From Cycloclasticus sp. (GTDB taxonomy: Bacteria > Pseudomonadota > Gammaproteobacteria > Methylococcales > Cycloclasticaceae): a stretch of 40,076 nt of DNA. Every line of letters begins with the position of its first letter. The stretch's first letter is position 1. Shown piece by piece: positions 16,836 through 25,261 of the stretch. The stretch covers positions 1 through 40,076 of the forward strand of contig JAGPVU010000097.1 in NCBI GenBank assembly GCA_018066825.1, given 5' to 3'. The position numbers and the translations under genes are program-made. The notes under the pieces were generated by a model. The model was not told the origin of the DNA, made no database searches, and worked only from the letters and a program-made list of their open reading frames with translations.

Positions 16836-17186
16836 ATGAAAAAGTTATACCTACTTCTATTACTCGCCACATTACCGCTCACCGCTCAAGCAGACGCTGC
16901 TGCGTTTGTCGGCATCAACTACAGCTTTGGCGGCAACTTGGGCATTAGCGTTAAAGCACTATCCGATGACGATGAAAATAATGGCGTTGCCGCGGTTGGC
17001 GTAAGCTATTACCCAATGGCTGCCAATAAATTCGGCATCGATGCAGGGGTTGGCTATGCCTTTGATAGCTATGCGGTGACCGCTGGTTGGGACTTCTTGC
17101 AAAAAGAACCGGTCGTTAGCGTCGGCTATGCAGACACCGATGACGACTCAAGCAAACCTGCACCAATTGTACTTGATAAAGAGTAA
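16836..17186 (+). CDS. Small exported protein with barrel-like strands, function unknown
   Basis: A 116-residue protein that starts at the ATG 16836, 6 bases after AAGGA; an in-frame TTG at 16830 lies too close to that site to be used. The first 20 residues form a clear signal peptide ending TAQADA. The mature part has glycine-rich alternating strands (AAFVGINYSFGGNLGISVKAL, VAAVGVSYYPM, FGIDAGVGYAF, YAVTAGWDFL, VVSVGYADT) and an acidic tail. It may be a very small outer-membrane or periplasmic barrel-like protein. It has its own gap of 180 bases after metG and its own terminator. I do not recognise the family. Confidence 0.65.
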   Translation: MKKLYLLLLLATLPLTAQADAAAFVGINYSFGGNLGISVKALSDDDENNGVAAVGVSYYPMAANKFGIDAGVGYAFDSYAVTAGWDFLQKEPVVSVGYADTDDDSSKPAPIVLDKE

Positions 17187-17216
17187 TTCAAATCAAAACA
17201 ATTGCTTTTGTATGTT

Positions 17217-17254
17217 AGAGGGCAATATAGCTTTATAGCTGTATTGCTCTTTTT
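17217..17254 (+). terminator. Rho-independent terminator after the small exported protein gene
   Basis: A long stem, AGAGGGCAATATAGCT with its near-complement up to TATTGCTCTTT around a TTAT loop, runs straight into a T-run ending at 17254. The pairing includes three G-T wobbles but no bulges. Confidence 0.8.
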
Positions 17255-17507
17255 CCACCCTTTTTTAACGTTGATTAAAAACGCTAATAACCCACCTTTC
17301 AACTTCGTAACAAAAGAGCCCTTTTAAGTCTATTAAGGAATAAGTAATTAATTATTTATTCCTTTTAATTGTATTAAATTCGTCTCATACTTACGTTAAC
17401 CTAGTAATTATTGCCAGATATTAACGCGTTATTTATGTTCGCCAAGGCAATAAGGATATACTATTCGTTAACCTACTTATTCACGCCGCTTACGCTTACT
17501 TTAAAAA
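17255..17507. other. AT-rich leader region of the rsx operon, no gene seen
   Basis: Between the terminator at 17217 and rsxA the sequence is AT-rich, with many short TTAA tracts and near-direct repeats such as AGGAATAAG and ATTATTTATTCC around 17335-17365. The latter form a small inverted repeat, GGAATAA with TTATTCC. I see no open frame of use and no certain promoter. The operon promoter must lie here or further upstream. Confidence 0.4.
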
Positions 17508-18089
17508 ATGTCTGAATACTTACTCATACTCGTCAGCACCATTTTAGTTAATAATTTTGTGTTGGTTAAATTTCTTGGTTTATGCCCCTTTATGGGGGTG
17601 TCTAATAAACTGGAAACGGCGATGGGTATGGGTTTAGCAACAACGTTTGTGCTGACCTTGGCATCCATCTGCAGCTACCTCGCCAACCAATACTTGCTAG
17701 CACCGTTGGGGCTAGAGTTTTTACGCACGATTACTTTTATCGTGGTGATCGCCGTGGTTGTACAAATGACCGAAGCCATCGTGCATAAAACCAGCCCCTT
17801 GTTGTACCAAGTACTTGGCATTTACTTACCCTTGATTACCACCAATTGCGCGGTGCTGGGCGTTGCCCTGCTAAACATTCAAGAAGACCACGGCTTTATT
17901 GAATCGGGCTTATACGGTTTTGGCGCGGCGATTGGTTTTTCTATGGTATTAGTGCTGTTTTCAACCATTCGCGAACGCATTACTGTTTCGGACGTGCCTG
18001 CACCTTTTAAAGGTAACGCCATCGCGCTGATTACTGCCGGCTTGATGTCGGTCGCTTTTATGGGCTTTTCTGGCTTGGTGAAATTTTAG
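17508..18089 (+). CDS. rsxA: Electron transport complex subunit RsxA/RnfA
   Basis: RsxA is a six-helix inner-membrane subunit of the Rsx/Rnf complex, which moves electrons between NADH and ferredoxin-like partners coupled to ion transport, and in E. coli keeps SoxR reduced. The 193-residue protein has the family start LVNNFVLVKFLGLCPFMGVSNKLETAMGMG and the mid-protein YLPLITTNCAVLGVALLN, with the cysteines proposed to hold an intramembrane 2Fe-2S cluster with RsxE. rsxB follows after 3 bases. It is the first gene of a six-gene block in the standard order A-B-C-D-G-E. Confidence 0.96.
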   Translation: MSEYLLILVSTILVNNFVLVKFLGLCPFMGVSNKLETAMGMGLATTFVLTLASICSYLANQYLLAPLGLEFLRTITFIVVIAVVVQMTEAIVHKTSPLLYQVLGIYLPLITTNCAVLGVALLNIQEDHGFIESGLYGFGAAIGFSMVLVLFSTIRERITVSDVPAPFKGNAIALITAGLMSVAFMGFSGLVKF

Positions 18090-18092
18090 ATC

Positions 18093-18641
18093 ATGTCATT
18101 CCTTATTCTTATTGTCCTGTTTGCAGGCCTAGGCATTATTCTCGGCTATGCCGCGATTCGCTTTAAAGTGGAAGGCGACCCCATTGTTGACCAAATCGAC
18201 AAGCTCTTGCCGCAAACGCAGTGCGGTCAATGCAGTTTTCCCGGTTGCCGGCCTTACGCACAAGCGATAGCCAGCGGCGAAGCAGATATTAATCAATGCC
18301 CACCCGGGGGTGAAGCAGGCATCGCCGCTTTGGCCGATTTGCTCGGTGTTGAGGCAAAACCACTTAATGCAGACAACGGCGAAGAAACACCAAAACTGGT
18401 CGCCGTGATCGATGAAAACACCTGCATCGGTTGTAAACTTTGCATCCAAGCCTGTCCGGTCGATGCCATTTTAGGCGCGCCTAAACAAATGCATACCGTT
18501 ATAGCCGCTGAGTGTACTGGTTGCGAACTGTGCCTACCGCCTTGCCCAGTTGAATGCATCACCATGGAACCCGTCGTTAAAACCCTCGCCTTATGGACTT
18601 GGGAAAAACCCGAGAACGCCACGCAAAAGGAGACCTCATGA
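18093..18641 (+). CDS. rsxB: Electron transport complex subunit RsxB/RnfB
   Basis: RsxB is the membrane-anchored ferredoxin subunit that feeds electrons into the complex. The 182-residue protein has one N-terminal membrane helix, then a four-cysteine cluster domain (Cys44, 47, 52 and 69, in QTQCGQCSFPGC and NQCPPGG), and two classic 4Fe-4S motifs: Cys111, 114, 117, 121 and Cys141, 144, 147, 151. Each C-x2-C-x2-C-x3-C set is intact. The gene ends by overlapping the rsxC start (ATGA). Confidence 0.96.
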   Translation: MSFLILIVLFAGLGIILGYAAIRFKVEGDPIVDQIDKLLPQTQCGQCSFPGCRPYAQAIASGEADINQCPPGGEAGIAALADLLGVEAKPLNADNGEETPKLVAVIDENTCIGCKLCIQACPVDAILGAPKQMHTVIAAECTGCELCLPPCPVECITMEPVVKTLALWTWEKPENATQKETS

Positions 18642-20167
18642 AGCTTTGGCGCTTTAATGGTGGCTTACCTTCTTTAGCCGAGCACAAAAACGAGTCGACT
18701 CACCTACCGATTGAAATAGCCCCTGTGCCAAACCACTTGGTTTATCCGTTACGCCAGCATATCGGCAATGCCGCCACTGCATTAGTTAAAGTTGGCGACT
18801 ATGTGCTACGCGGGCAAAAAATCGCCGACGCGCAGGGCCTAATTAGCGCCCCTATTCACGCCGCTAGCTCTGGCACGGTGAGCCAAATTGCCGACCATTT
18901 AATCCCTCATCCCTCTGGTTTTTCTGCACCGTCTATCAGCATAAAAACCGATGGTCTAGATAAGGAATTAGCCCCTAGTAGCCAGCCAGATTTTCGCCAG
19001 TTGTCGGCAGCAGACCTGGTCAGCCTTATCCGCGAAGCCGGTATCGTAGGCTTGGGCGGTGCCGCATTTCCTACCGCTATTAAACTGGATAATCAAAGCA
19101 AGTCTCGGCGGATTGATACCTTAATTCTAAATGGTGCCGAATGTGAACCCTACATCTCCTGCGACGATCGGCTGCTTAAAGAACGTGCCGACAAGGTTAT
19201 TGAAGGGGTCAACGTGCTGCTTCATTTATTGGGCGCAAAGCGCGCTATCTTGGCAATTGAAGACAATGTACCCAGCACCTTTAAAGCCATTCAAACGGCG
19301 GTCGACAAAAACAATAACCCGGTCATTAATGCGGTTCAAATCCCAACGATCTACCCGACCGGCGGTGAAAAACAACTGGTCCAAACCTTAACCGGTAAAG
19401 AAGTACCCAGTGGCGGTATCCCTGCCGACATCGGCATCGTTTCAATCAATGTCGGCACTGTATACGCGGTACAACAAGCGGTTATTGAGGGCAAACCGCT
19501 GACCTCTAGAATTATTACGGTAACCGGCGAAGGGGTCACGACCCCGCGTAACCTTGAAGTACGTATCGGCACACCAATCAGCACCCTGATCGATGTTTGT
19601 AATGGCTATACCCAATATGCCGAGCGTCTGATTATGGGCGGCCCAATGATGGGCTTTGCCTTAATGAACGACGAGATCCCCGTCGTCAAGGCCAGCAACT
19701 GCATTTTAGTGGCCAGCAAACACGAGGCAGTGACCGAAAAACAAGCCATGCCGTGTATCCGTTGCGGCCTCTGCGCGAGCGCCTGCCCAGTCTCCTTATT
19801 ACCGCAACAATTGTATTGGTTTAGCCGCTCTGAGCAATTAGAAAAAGCCGAAAAAATTAACTTATTGGATTGCATCGAATGCGGCTGCTGTGACGTGGTG
19901 TGCCCAAGTCACATCCCCTTGGTACAGCATTTTCGCTACGCAAAAAGCGCGCTTAAAGTACAGCACCACGAAAAACATTTATCCAATATTGCCAGAGAAC
20001 GTTTTGAAGCGCGTGAAGATAGGCTGACAAAAGAAAAAGCCGAGCGTGCCGAAAAGTCCCGCATTAAAAAAGCAGCGTTAAAAGAAAAATCCGCTAAAGA
20101 AACCATAGACGCCGCGATCAACCGCGCCAAAGCGAAAAAACAAAATCCAACCGAAGGTGAGGGCTAG
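18638..20167 (+). CDS. rsxC: Electron transport complex subunit RsxC/RnfC
   Basis: RsxC is the peripheral subunit that takes electrons from NADH through FMN and passes them to iron-sulfur clusters. I set the start at ATG 18638, 4 bases before the end of rsxB and 4 bases after AAGGAGA; a longer frame from 18593 lies within rsxB. Residues 1-130 carry the early domain. The Rossmann-like part includes GLGGAAFPTAIKL and NGAECEPYISCDD, and two 4Fe-4S motifs follow (CIRCGLCASACP and CIECGCCDVVCP). At 509 residues it has only a short Lys/Glu/Ala-rich tail, unlike the 740-residue E. coli protein with its long repetitive tail. Confidence 0.95.
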   Translation: MKLWRFNGGLPSLAEHKNESTHLPIEIAPVPNHLVYPLRQHIGNAATALVKVGDYVLRGQKIADAQGLISAPIHAASSGTVSQIADHLIPHPSGFSAPSISIKTDGLDKELAPSSQPDFRQLSAADLVSLIREAGIVGLGGAAFPTAIKLDNQSKSRRIDTLILNGAECEPYISCDDRLLKERADKVIEGVNVLLHLLGAKRAILAIEDNVPSTFKAIQTAVDKNNNPVINAVQIPTIYPTGGEKQLVQTLTGKEVPSGGIPADIGIVSINVGTVYAVQQAVIEGKPLTSRIITVTGEGVTTPRNLEVRIGTPISTLIDVCNGYTQYAERLIMGGPMMGFALMNDEIPVVKASNCILVASKHEAVTEKQAMPCIRCGLCASACPVSLLPQQLYWFSRSEQLEKAEKINLLDCIECGCCDVVCPSHIPLVQHFRYAKSALKVQHHEKHLSNIARERFEAREDRLTKEKAERAEKSRIKKAALKEKSAKETIDAAINRAKAKKQNPTEGEG

Positions 20168-20170
20168 AAC

Positions 20171-21196
20171 GTGCATTTTTTAACTTCTAACGCGCCCTTT
20201 ATCGCGCCACAAAACAGCGTTCAACGGATGATGTTTTGGGTATTAATCGCCTTGCTTCCTGGGGTCATCACCATGATCTGGCAGTTTGGTTATGGGGTGC
20301 TATTTAATATCATTATTTGCCTGACTACGGCCCTCACGGCCGAGGCCCTAATGTTGCGTCTTCGCGGCCGCCCTATCCTGCCGTTTATGTCCGATTTAAG
20401 CGCTGTTGTTACCGCCTTATTATTAGCCCTCGCCTTACCTACACTGGCCCCATGGTGGATTCCCTTTATCGGGGCGCTTATCGCCATCGTTATCGCCAAA
20501 CACTTATATGGTGGTTTAGGCTACAACCCATTTAACCCCGCCATGGTGGCGTTTGCGGTGTTGATGGTGTCGTTCCCTAAAAGCATGACGGTATGGATGT
20601 TGCCACACGCCTTACAAGTCGACAGCGTCACTTTTTCTGATCTAATCTCGATTATATTTCAGCAACAAGCCAACCCCGAGTTGATCGATGCGATCACCGC
20701 GGCCACACCGTTAGACACGATGAAAACGCAGCTCGGTTTAAACCAGACGATCGACGAAATTCGCAGCGCCTCGCTGTTTGGCTCAATCGCCGGGACTGGT
20801 TGGCAATGGGTTTCTATCGCGTTTTTATTAGGCGGCTGCCTACTCTTAGCTAAAAAAATCATCAGCTGGCATATCCCGGCGGGCTTGCTTGCGGGTTTGT
20901 TTGTGATCAGCTTTATCGCCTATATGTCCGAACCGGGGCTAAGCCCCTCACCCACTTTCCACTTACTGAGTGGCGGCGCTATGCTGGGTGCTTTTTTTAT
21001 CGCCACCGACCCGGTAACTGCGGCCACCACCACAAAAGGCCGCTTTATTTATGGCGCGCTAATTGGCGTGTTAACCTATATTATTCGCACCTGGGGCGGT
21101 TACCCCGAAGGCATCGCCTTCGCAGTCATTTTAATAAATATGACGGTGCCGTTAATCGACCATTACACCCAACCACGTGTTTACGGGCATAAATAA
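20171..21196 (+). CDS. rsxD: Electron transport complex subunit RsxD/RnfD
   Basis: RsxD is a polytopic inner-membrane subunit that carries a covalently bound FMN. The 341-residue protein shows about nine membrane segments; AATPLDTMKTQLG near residue 180 holds the threonine expected to carry FMN. YNPFNPAMVAFAVLMVSFP and LLSGGAMLGAFFIATDPVTA are family signatures. The start is GTG at 20171, 3 bases after the rsxC stop; the next in-frame Met would remove conserved N-terminal residues. Confidence 0.95.
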   Translation: MHFLTSNAPFIAPQNSVQRMMFWVLIALLPGVITMIWQFGYGVLFNIIICLTTALTAEALMLRLRGRPILPFMSDLSAVVTALLLALALPTLAPWWIPFIGALIAIVIAKHLYGGLGYNPFNPAMVAFAVLMVSFPKSMTVWMLPHALQVDSVTFSDLISIIFQQQANPELIDAITAATPLDTMKTQLGLNQTIDEIRSASLFGSIAGTGWQWVSIAFLLGGCLLLAKKIISWHIPAGLLAGLFVISFIAYMSEPGLSPSPTFHLLSGGAMLGAFFIATDPVTAATTTKGRFIYGALIGVLTYIIRTWGGYPEGIAFAVILINMTVPLIDHYTQPRVYGHK

Positions 21197-21197
21197 G

Positions 21198-21836
21198 ATG
21201 GCCTCTAATAAAAAGCTTATTCTTAACGCTGGCTTGGTTCTCGGTCTGTTCTCTTTTATTGGCATCGGCTTGGTCTCGTTCACCTACGCTTTAACCCAGC
21301 AACAAATAGCGGAAAACGAGCGTCTTTTCGTGCTTAAAAATTTACGCGAACTGGTGCCCGAGAATTTACACGACAATGACTTACTAGCTGATAGCCTACA
21401 GCTTAGCGATACCAGCATCTTTAAAAACGAGCGTACGGTCACGCTGTATCGTGCGTTTAAAGGCGAACAATTGGTTGCCGTTATTGCCCAAGTTACTGCG
21501 CCCGATGGTTACAACGGCTCGATTAAACTGTTAATCGCAATTCAAGAAAATGGTCAATTGATGGGCGTTCGAGCTGTCTCTCACCACGAAACGCCAGGTT
21601 TAGGCGATGCGATTGATACCAATAAGAGCGACTGGGTCTTTGCATTTAACGGGCGTTCATTAAGCGACCCCGCCCCAGCTTATTGGAGGGTAAAACGCGA
21701 TGGCGGCGTATTTGATCAATTTACCGGCGCAACCATCACCCCGCGCGCGGTCGTCAAAACGGTATTAAAAACGTTACAATACTACCAAAAACACGAGCAA
21801 ACCTTGAGCCAAACAGCGGCGGTTAGCCATGAATAA
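21198..21836 (+). CDS. rsxG: Electron transport complex subunit RsxG/RnfG
   Basis: RsxG has one N-terminal membrane helix and a periplasmic domain with covalent FMN. The FMN site is the TGATITPRAVV segment near residue 182, where the second threonine takes the flavin. VRAVSHHETPGLGDAI is also conserved. I start it at ATG 21198, one base after the rsxD stop, rather than at an upstream in-frame ATG inside rsxD. It overlaps rsxE by 8 bases. About 212 residues is normal for the family. Confidence 0.95.
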   Translation: MASNKKLILNAGLVLGLFSFIGIGLVSFTYALTQQQIAENERLFVLKNLRELVPENLHDNDLLADSLQLSDTSIFKNERTVTLYRAFKGEQLVAVIAQVTAPDGYNGSIKLLIAIQENGQLMGVRAVSHHETPGLGDAIDTNKSDWVFAFNGRSLSDPAPAYWRVKRDGGVFDQFTGATITPRAVVKTVLKTLQYYQKHEQTLSQTAAVSHE

Positions 21837-22512
21837 CTATCAACAAATTTTTAAAAACGGTCTGTGGGACAACAACCAAGCCTTCGTTGCCCTATTAGGC
21901 TTATGCCCTTTGCTGGCAGTAAGTAACACCGTGATCAACGGTTTTGCCCTAGGTTTAGCCACCACGCTAACACTAATTTTATCAAATTCGGTGGTCTCTT
22001 TAGTACGCAGACAAGTCGGCAGCGAAATACGTTTACCGGTATTTGTGTTGATTATTGCATCGATCGTGACGATTATTGAGCTGATCATGAACGCTTATTT
22101 CTACGAGCTCTACCTTATCTTAGGGATTTTTATCCCCTTGATTGTCACCAATTGTTCCATTATTGGACGTGCAGAGGCGTTTGCTTCTAAAAACCCGTTC
22201 GCCGAGTCTTTTATTGATGGCCTTGCAATGGGCTTAGGCTTTACCAGCGCCTTGGTTATATTAGGTGCTGTGCGTGAGGTGCTGGGCTCTGGCACCTTAT
22301 TCGCAAACGCCCATTTAATGTTTGGCGAGGCTGCAAAAGGCATGACAATAACGGTTATCGGCGACTATGAGGGCTTTTTATTGGCTATCTTGCCACCGGG
22401 TGCTTTTATTGGTTTGGGTTTATTAATTGCGCTAAAAAATGTGATTGATAAACGACTGGCTAAACCCGCCACACAAACCGTCAATCTATCGATGGCTGAA
22501 AAAAAAGCCTGA
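21829..22512 (+). CDS. rsxE: Electron transport complex subunit RsxE/RnfE
   Basis: RsxE is a six-helix membrane subunit related to RsxA. The 227-residue protein has the start NGLWDNNQAFVALLGLCPLLAVSNTVINGFALG and the mid-protein FIPLIVTNCSIIGRAEAFASKNP, whose cysteines mirror those of RsxA. It overlaps rsxG by 8 bases and ends 7 bases before the tonB-like gene, so that gene appears to belong to the same transcript. In E. coli nth follows rsxE; here it does not. Confidence 0.96.
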   Translation: MNNYQQIFKNGLWDNNQAFVALLGLCPLLAVSNTVINGFALGLATTLTLILSNSVVSLVRRQVGSEIRLPVFVLIIASIVTIIELIMNAYFYELYLILGIFIPLIVTNCSIIGRAEAFASKNPFAESFIDGLAMGLGFTSALVILGAVREVLGSGTLFANAHLMFGEAAKGMTITVIGDYEGFLLAILPPGAFIGLGLLIALKNVIDKRLAKPATQTVNLSMAEKKA

Positions 22513-22519
22513 GCGCACC

Positions 22520-23170
22520 ATGAGCAGCTTGCTTTTTTCCCCAACACCCGGCATCAACCGCCCCTATAAAGTTATTATTTTTGTACTAGCCTCTTTGCTG
22601 CTGCACGCCGCACTGGTGACGTATACCTATCAATCGGGGCTTTTAACCGTGGACGATATTGACAGCATCCCTGCCAGAAGCATTAGTGTTTCCTTGCAGG
22701 TGCCGATAGTCAAAGAAATACCCCCTGCACCACCCGAGCCTGTTGAAATAGTACCGATTAAAAAGAAAAAAATCGTCACTCAAGCACCCTCGGTTAAAAA
22801 GGTTGCGGTCAAGCCCAAACCCGTTAAAAAGAAACCTCGCCCCGTTACAGTTAAAAAGCCGGCCGCGTCGCCCTTACCATCGCCAATTAAAAAACCGATT
22901 GTTTTTTCTACCCCACAGCCCAGCTATCAACCTAAGCCTAAATACCCCAGCATCGCTCGGCGTAGAGGGGTAGAGGGCATTGTTATTTTTGAAATTTCGG
23001 TCGCCAATAATGGTCACGTTAACCAAGCTTTTATCATCGAGTCGTCTGGCTCTAGCGCATTGGATAAATCGGCGATGGAAGCGATTAAGACTTGGCGTTT
23101 TCCGCCCAGTCAATTCAACTCGTTAAGCAATTTTAAACAAAAAATTGAATTTCGTTTAAACGCGTATTAA
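22520..23170 (+). CDS. tonB: TonB-family energy transducer
   Basis: TonB proteins span the periplasm and pass energy from the inner-membrane gradient to outer-membrane receptors. The 216-residue protein has one N-terminal membrane helix (about 16-35), a Pro/Lys-rich linker (about 65-130) with repeated KP and KKP pairs, and a C-terminal TonB domain (PKPKYPSIARRRGVEGIVIFE through TWRFPPSQ). I start it at ATG 22520; the longer in-frame extension lies inside rsxE. It is placed 7 bases after rsxE and its stop is 5 bases from the convergent PHP gene. No exbB or exbD is in view, so it must use partners encoded elsewhere. Confidence 0.9.
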   Translation: MSSLLFSPTPGINRPYKVIIFVLASLLLHAALVTYTYQSGLLTVDDIDSIPARSISVSLQVPIVKEIPPAPPEPVEIVPIKKKKIVTQAPSVKKVAVKPKPVKKKPRPVTVKKPAASPLPSPIKKPIVFSTPQPSYQPKPKYPSIARRRGVEGIVIFEISVANNGHVNQAFIIESSGSSALDKSAMEAIKTWRFPPSQFNSLSNFKQKIEFRLNAY

Positions 23171-23174
23171 GCCC

Positions 23175-23996
23175 TTACCACGTCGCCCAAACCGGCTCAC
23201 ATTCGCTTGGGAAAGCCGCCATAGCGCCAATCTCGCTCCATTGACTGGGCTGGTGAAAGTCCGAACCACACGAGGCTAAAAGGTTTTTTTCATTACACAG
23301 CCGTGCCAGTTTATTGGTTTCATCTTTGTTTTGTTGGCCCGACACCACTTCCATGCCTGCGCCACCGGCCGCTATAAAGTCATCCAACAACGCCGATAGT
23401 TTAGTGCGCGTTAACTTATACTTTAAAGGATGAGCCAAAACGGCAACGCCACCCGCGCCAACAATCCACTCGACAATTTGCGGCAGTTCGGCCCAACACT
23501 GTTTGACATCGCCGGGCTTGCCATCACCTAAGTATTTTTTAAAGGCCGTTGCCATGTTTTTTACCGCCCCCATTTCAACCAAATGTTGGGCAAAATGAGG
23601 CCGACCGATATTGCTCTGGTTAGCGATCTCTTTGACTCGTTCAAAATCAATTGCTAAACCCAATTTAGTTAATCGCTGGTAGATCAGTTGCGCCCGTTCA
23701 CTACGCGCTTGTTCTTGTTGCGCTACGCCGCTCAAGATTGAGGCGCTAGTAAGGTCTATATTTAACCCCACAATGTGCACCCCGACACCGCGCCATTGGG
23801 TCGATAGTTCAATCCCTGCAATTAGCTGCAAGCCGTTTAGCGCTTGATTGCCAATCTGTTGGTAAGCGTCTATCGAATCGTGGTCGGTTATTGCCAATAT
23901 ATCGACAGAATTAGCTTGCGCGCGTTGCAGTAACTGCACCGGCGATAGGCTACCGTCTGACACCAAGGTGTGCGAATGAAGATCAATTTTTTGCAT
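23175..23996 (-). CDS. PHP-domain phosphoesterase (RNase AM / YciV family)
   Basis: A 273-residue cytosolic metal-dependent hydrolase. The N-terminal metal motif HSHTLVSDGSLSP, then ITDHDS, GIELST and the C-terminal SCGSDFHQP give the ligand set of PHP phosphoesterases. Sequence length and order match the YciV/TrpH group; E. coli YciV is known to be a 5'-3' exonuclease acting on short RNA and on nucleotide 3',5'-bisphosphate. The ATG at 23996 is preferred to an upstream in-frame TTG because the protein then starts at the family residues MQKIDLHSH. Confidence 0.88.
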   Translation of the reverse strand: MQKIDLHSHTLVSDGSLSPVQLLQRAQANSVDILAITDHDSIDAYQQIGNQALNGLQLIAGIELSTQWRGVGVHIVGLNIDLTSASILSGVAQQEQARSERAQLIYQRLTKLGLAIDFERVKEIANQSNIGRPHFAQHLVEMGAVKNMATAFKKYLGDGKPGDVKQCWAELPQIVEWIVGAGGVAVLAHPLKYKLTRTKLSALLDDFIAAGGAGMEVVSGQQNKDETNKLARLCNEKNLLASCGSDFHQPSQWSEIGAMAAFPSECEPVWATW

Positions 23997-24065
23997 GGCG
24001 ATTAGTTTACACCGCAAGCGTATCGAGAATGTTAAAATGGCGTTTTATTTACACAGAGCCAACTT

Positions 24066-24554
24066 ATGAGCCTAGCCATTAGCAAAGACACCGTTGTACA
24101 GTTTCACTACACCTTAAAAAATGACCAAGGCGAGACCCTTGAATCATCACTTGAACAACAACCCACGGCTATTTTATTTGGCCGCGGCGGTATTATTCCT
24201 GGGGTAGAAAACGCCATCGACGGCAAGCAAGCCGGCGACACCTTAAACCTAACGGTTAAACCTAAAGAGGGTTATGGCGAACGCATAGACGATTCGATCC
24301 AAAGCGTACCGGTTAAGCATTTGTCCGGTGCTAAAAAATGGCGCCCCGGCATGGTGGCTAGTGTACAAACCGATCACGGGCAGCGCCAAGTCACCGTGGT
24401 TAAAGTGGGAAAGTTTATGGTTAAAGTTGATACCAACCACCCCTTGGCAGGCCAAACTTTGCACTTTGATATTGAAATTGTTGACGTTCGTGCAGCCACT
24501 GCCGAAGAGCTAGCGCATGGCCACGCCCACGGCGCGGGTGGTCACCACCACTAA
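24066..24554 (+). CDS. slyD: FKBP-type peptidyl-prolyl isomerase, SlyD family
   Basis: SlyD is a cytosolic prolyl isomerase and chaperone whose histidine-rich tail binds nickel and supports hydrogenase maturation in E. coli. This 162-residue protein has the FKBP start VVQFHYTLKNDQGETLESS, the GRGGIIPGVENAI turn, the KEGYGERID segment, and the inserted flap domain. The tail (about residues 150-162) is short but has seven histidines and ends HHH. No nickel enzymes are visible nearby. A glutathione-transferase gene follows 8 bases later and may be co-transcribed. Confidence 0.92.
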   Translation: MSLAISKDTVVQFHYTLKNDQGETLESSLEQQPTAILFGRGGIIPGVENAIDGKQAGDTLNLTVKPKEGYGERIDDSIQSVPVKHLSGAKKWRPGMVASVQTDHGQRQVTVVKVGKFMVKVDTNHPLAGQTLHFDIEIVDVRAATAEELAHGHAHGAGGHHH

Positions 24555-24562
24555 CAAACCTC

Positions 24563-25204
24563 ATGTCTGATACGCCCATTTTATATTCATTTCGGCGTTG
24601 CCCATACGCCATGCGTGCACGCTTGGCGATCAGATACAGCGGCGTTAAGGTGCAACTGCGCGAAGTGGTGTTACGGCATAAACCCGCGGCCATGCTGGCC
24701 ATTTCGCCTAAAGCGACTGTTCCTGTTTTACTGTTGCCCGATGGTCGTGTGCTAGAAGAGAGCTGGGACATTGTGCATTGGGCCACAGCGGTAAACGATC
24801 CCGACGCTATACGTGGCGATGCAGCGTTAGTGTCACTGGCAAATGCGCTGGTTGAAAAAAATGATACTGACTTTAAACAGCACCTCGACCACTATAAATA
24901 CGCCGACCGGTTCCCCGAGTTTTCGGCTGAGCATTATCGCAGCCAAGCTGAAGGGTTTTTAGCACAACTGGAAGAAAAATTATCGCAGCATCAATTTTTA
25001 CTAACCGACACAATAAGCCTCGCCGACCTTGGCATCTTCCCTTTTGTTCGTCAATTTGCTCACGTCGATATCGACTGGTTTAGACAAAGCCCGTACCCCA
25101 ACGTCATTCAATGGATGGATTTCTTCCTTGATTCGGAACGCTTCAACAGCGTGATGAAAAAGTACCCAGCTTGGGCCGAAGGACAAGCACCGCTGCTGTT
25201 TTAA
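24563..25204 (+). CDS. Glutathione S-transferase family protein
   Basis: A 213-residue cytosolic thioredoxin-fold protein followed by an all-helical domain, the glutathione-transferase layout. The N-terminal YSFRRCPYAMRARLAI places a cysteine at residue 13 at the active-site position, as in Cys-type (omega/beta-like) transferases and glutaredoxin-2-like proteins. The cis-proline segment ATVPVLLLPDGRVLEES binds the glutathione peptide in relatives. The helical domain has the N-capping stretch SLADLGIFPFVRQFA. The substrate cannot be told. Confidence 0.86.
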   Translation: MSDTPILYSFRRCPYAMRARLAIRYSGVKVQLREVVLRHKPAAMLAISPKATVPVLLLPDGRVLEESWDIVHWATAVNDPDAIRGDAALVSLANALVEKNDTDFKQHLDHYKYADRFPEFSAEHYRSQAEGFLAQLEEKLSQHQFLLTDTISLADLGIFPFVRQFAHVDIDWFRQSPYPNVIQWMDFFLDSERFNSVMKKYPAWAEGQAPLLF

Positions 25205-25261
25205 AACCCTTTCTTTCGTTTAAACTCTGCCTTAAGATGAAAGCCCCTAACGGAGAAACCA

